From DASTFY01 sp963813375 (GTDB lineage: Bacteria; Actinomycetota; Acidimicrobiia; Acidimicrobiales; Ilumatobacteraceae): a stretch of 64,000 nucleotides of DNA. The stretch is taken from positions 62,001 through 126,000 of the forward strand of contig CAWEYT010000010.1 of the NCBI GenBank assembly GCA_963813375.1, in the 5' to 3' direction. A program made the translations under genes and the position numbers. Below, piece after piece: positions 61,751 through 64,000 of the stretch (within the stretch, counting starts at the first letter, position 1; each line of letters opens with the position of its first letter). The notes under the pieces are model-generated. The model searched no databases and was not told where the DNA came from. It was given only the letters and a program-made list of their open reading frames with translations.

Positions 61751-62538
61751 GCCTCCGGCATCCTCTACCTGACGGAGGACAACTTCGGCTTCCCGTCGGG
61801 CTTCTACCGTTACATCCCCCGGACCAACCCGATGCAGACCGGCATCTGGACAACGAGGGCCGGCTCCAGATGCTGGCCATCAAGGGGACAGAACGTCGAC
61901 CTCGCGGTCTCCCAGCCACCTCAGGCGTCGTGCAAGGTCACCTGGGTCGACATCGACGACCCCGATCCGAGCTTCCCGTACACGCCCGGCCTGCCGGCCC
62001 CGACCATCAACAATGACGCCCTCAACTACGTCGGCAACCAGGGCCGAGCGAAGGGCGCGGCGTACTTCTCCCGGCTGGAGGGCTCCGTCTTCAGCCGTGG
62101 CAAGGTCTACTTCTGCTCCACGCAGGGTGGTGGGCCGGCCGAGCCGGGCCTGATCGACACCGTGCAGGGCTGGGGCAACGGCTGCGGGCAGATCTGGGCC
62201 TACGACACCCGCCGCGAGTGCTCACCCTCGTGTACCAGTCGCCGGGCCCCGACACACTCGACTTCCCCGACAACGTCACGGTGCGGGGCAACCGCAAGAC
62301 GCTCGTGCTGTGCGAGGACAGCACCATGGACAACTACCTGCGGGGCCTGACCCCCGACGGGCGGCTGTCCGACATCGCCCTCAACCGCTTGTTCAGCTCC
62401 ACCGGCGTCAACCGCTGGAACGACGAGTTCGCGGGGGCCACGTTCGACCCCAGCGGCCACACGCTGTACGTCAACATCCAGGCCAGCCGGGGCATGACGT
62501 TCGCCATCTGGGGGCCCTGGGCCAAGATCGGCGTCTAG
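61742..62538 (+). pseudogene. 5'-truncated second PhoX-like gene, two frameshifts
   Basis: Begins inside the family: ASGILYLTEDNFGFPSGFYR, NPMQTG, LDNEGRLQMLAIKG, SCKVTWVDIDDPDPSFPYTP, YVGNQGRAKGAAYFSRLEG, FCSTQGGGPAEPGLIDTVQG, TLVYQSPGPDTLDFPDNVTV and the end MTFAIWGPWAKIGV. It aligns with the last half of the PhoX at 57.5 kb but differs at many positions, so it is a diverged paralogue and not a recent copy. The N-terminal half, including any Tat signal, is missing; the break is at about 61,745. Confidence 0.78.
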
Positions 62539-62553
62539 CCCCGTCGGTTCAGC

Positions 62554-63024
62554 TCAACCCTCGGTGGGGACGCCGCCGGGGTCGAGCTGGGCCAGGAACA
62601 GCACGCAGCGCTCGGCTTCGTCGGCCTCGCCGATGCGTGCCGCGGCGTCGCCGAGGCCGCGCAACGCCCGCAGGAAGCCGCGGTTGGGCTCGGCCTCCCA
62701 GCGCACGTAGCCGCTCCCGCGCCATCCGTTGGCCCGGAGGCGGTCCAGCCCGCGGTGGTACCCGACCCGGTAGCAGGCGTAGGCCTCGACGTCGTCCCGG
62801 GCCAGGTCGCCGAGCTGCGCCCACGCGTCGAGGTAGCGCGGCCAGCGGGCCACGACCTCCGACACCGCGTCCCGCCGCTCGTCCGCGGGGCGGGCCAGCG
62901 CCGCGGCCAAAGCCTCCCGAGCCGCGGCCGGTTCGACATCGAGGACCGTGGAAGGTGGACCGCTGGCGGTCAGGTTGACCGGGCGCCTTTCCTCGTCGGC
63001 GGCTTCGCTGTCTGACTGGTTCAT
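62554..63024 (-). CDS. DUF3151 family protein
   Basis: 156 residues from ATG 63024: NLTASGPPSTVLDVEPAAAREALA, ERRDAVSEVVARWPRYLDAWAQLGD, AYACYRVGYHRGLDRLRANGW, then the signature WRGSGYVRWEAEPNRGFLRAL and GEADEAERCVLFLAQLDP. This is the actinobacterial DUF3151 family, helical, of unknown function. Confidence 0.86.
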   Translation of the reverse strand: MNQSDSEAADEERRPVNLTASGPPSTVLDVEPAAAREALAAALARPADERRDAVSEVVARWPRYLDAWAQLGDLARDDVEAYACYRVGYHRGLDRLRANGWRGSGYVRWEAEPNRGFLRALRGLGDAAARIGEADEAERCVLFLAQLDPGGVPTEG

Positions 63025-63076
63025 GGGCGGCACGGTACCGCCGGACATCCGGCGCCCGGATCGTAGGATCGCCCGG

Positions 63077-63355
63077 ATGGTCGCCGCTCTCGACGCCGAG
63101 CGCGTGGCGACCCTCGGAGTCCTGCTCGTGCTAGGGATCGCCCTGCTCGGGATCGTGGTCGCCGGCCTCGCCCGCGCCGTTGCGGTGAAGGTCGTGGCGC
63201 TCGCCGTCGCCCTCGGCCTGATCGCCGCGGTGTGGTCGCAGCGCCAGGCTCTCCAGGACTGCGTCGAGCGGGTGCAGGACACCCTGGCCGACGGCGGCGA
63301 CGGGGCCGCGGCCTGCCGGTTCCTGGGCGTCGATGTCGACGTCAGGGCGCCATGA
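63077..63355 (+). CDS. Small two-helix membrane protein
   Basis: 92 residues from ATG 63077: two membrane helices (VATLGVLLVLGIALLGIVVAG and VVALAVALGLIAAVWSQ), then QALQDCVERVQDTLADGGDG and a Cys-containing end AACRFLGVDVDV. Divergent from the DUF3151 gene, it overlaps the converging hydrolase gene by 14 bases. No family recognised. Confidence 0.58.
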   Translation: MVAALDAERVATLGVLLVLGIALLGIVVAGLARAVAVKVVALAVALGLIAAVWSQRQALQDCVERVQDTLADGGDGAAACRFLGVDVDVRAP

Positions 63356-64000
63356 GCCCCGACCCCGACACTCCCGGTCCCGATAGTGCGGCCAGGCGGC
63401 GCACCAGCTCGGCCAGCGCTTGCGGGTTCTGGAGGTGGATGCCGTGCCCGGTGCCTGGCACGTCCGCGAACACCACCCGCCCGTCCGCCGCCGGGGCGGC
63501 CAGGCGGTCGCGGAGGATCGCGGCGGCCCGCCGGTGGTGCGCCGCGCCGCTCTCCCCGCAGGCGAGGAGCACCGGCACAGCGATGGCCGCCGTGTCATAC
63601 GGAGCAGCACGGCGTACGTCGACGAGCTCGCCCACCAACGCTGCCCCCTCGGCCCTGCGCTCGGCGCGAGTTGCCGATGGGAGGCGGCCCCACAGCTCGT
63701 CGCCGATCATGCGGCGGACGAACATCTCGGCCGCCGCCTCGGTTCCCTCCTTCTCGGCGCAGTCGACCGCCTCGCTCCCGGCCGTCGCCTCGGGCCACCA
63801 CGGCTCCCAGGACATCGGCGGCTCGTAGGCCCCGACCGCGAGGATCATCTCCGGATGACGTTGGGCGGCCGCCAGCGCGATGTCGCCGCCGAGGCTGTGG
63901 CCGAACACGACGGCCGGTCGTCCCCGCAGCAGGGCGACGAGATCCTCGACGTTGGTCTCCACGTCGAAGGGACCGCCCAGGTCCCGTGAGCGCCCATAGC
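63342..64000 (-). CDS. Alpha/beta hydrolase (N-terminus outside window)
   Basis: Visible part: GRSRDLGGPFDVETNVEDLV, PAVVFGHSLGGDIALAAAQR with the nucleophile elbow G-H-S-L-G-G, LLACGESGAAHHRRAAAIL (Asp/Glu strand) and VPGTGHGIHLQNPQALAELV with the catalytic His. A serine hydrolase of the alpha/beta fold, substrate unknown. The start lies beyond position 64,000. Its last 14 bases overlap the end of the small membrane protein gene. Confidence 0.86.
   Translation of the reverse strand, partial: YGRSRDLGGPFDVETNVEDLVALLRGRPAVVFGHSLGGDIALAAAQRHPEMILAVGAYEPPMSWEPWWPEATAGSEAVDCAEKEGTEAAAEMFVRRMIGDELWGRLPSATRAERRAEGAALVGELVDVRRAAPYDTAAIAVPVLLACGESGAAHHRRAAAILRDRLAAPAADGRVVFADVPGTGHGIHLQNPQALAELVRRLAALSGPGVSGSGLMAP

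Overview
The window is very GC-rich bacterial chromosome, densely packed with short (often 1-4 base) overlaps between genes and many GTG starts. It holds a complete Pup-proteasome locus (arc, dop, pup, prcB, prcA, pafA), a tatB-tatC-helY operon, a LepB signal peptidase and several actinobacterial families (DUF3866, DUF3151, the PIPGYDxL family). This points to an actinobacterium, most likely Acidimicrobiia or a relative; the class is inference. I see no tRNA, rRNA, CRISPR array, prophage or intact insertion sequence.

Layout. 1-8.0 kb: Nudix, GNAT, two conserved actinobacterial proteins, a LysM lytic transglycosylase, a two-domain ThyX-like protein, an M20 amidohydrolase, and an ECF sigma factor with a membrane-anchored putative regulator. 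8.0-16.9 kb: a lipid-kinase C-terminal-like protein, helY, tatC, tatB, GDPD, a cyclic-nucleotide-binding protein, a D-erythronate-dehydrogenase-like gene, lepB and a DUF3866 gene. 16.9-25.2 kb: the proteasome/pupylation cluster, interrupted by a broken DUF559-like gene between dop and arc. 25.3-27.6 kb: a 3Fe-4S ferredoxin and a ttuB-ttuA-trmI operon that would thiolate U54 and methylate A58 of tRNA. 27.6-36 kb: small membrane proteins, a LON-domain protein, a D,D-carboxypeptidase, an ADP-forming acyl-CoA synthetase pair, TetR/desaturase with a perfect palindromic operator, and a FIST protein. 36-53.8 kb: transketolase-transaldolase, a sulfite-oxidase-like enzyme, a LOG-family protein, a phosphotransferase-like protein, glcDEF, typA, a solitary ParA, RNase D-rhodanese-mobA and a flavin reductase. 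54-57.4 kb: an arsenic island (ArsC, ArsM, ArsR, ArsI, AqpS-like channel). 57.4-64 kb: a PhoX gene, a methyltransferase, PPK2, a VOC protein, two truncated genes meeting head-to-head at about 61,745 (sugar-binding protein and a second PhoX), DUF3151 and an alpha/beta hydrolase.

About eighteen otherwise convincing genes are interrupted by one-base frameshifts, nearly all of them apparent insertions, several being an extra C placed between two Gs. They hit genes that should be essential or co-functional (pafA, prcA, dop) as well as accessory ones, while neighbours such as arc, tkt, glcD and typA are clean. I read most as sequence errors, not pseudogenes, and annotate the genes across the breaks.

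Most noteworthy: the sulfur-carrier/thiolase/m1A58-methylase operon, including a TtuB-like carrier with residues beyond its Gly-Gly; the tandem ThyX-like protein lacking the canonical signature in both halves; the apparent prcB-prcA in-frame read-through; the arsenic divergent promoter with an ArsR operator inside the -35/-10 spacer; the truncated-gene junction; and a palindrome built on the same core sequence that occurs in two distant intergenic gaps.
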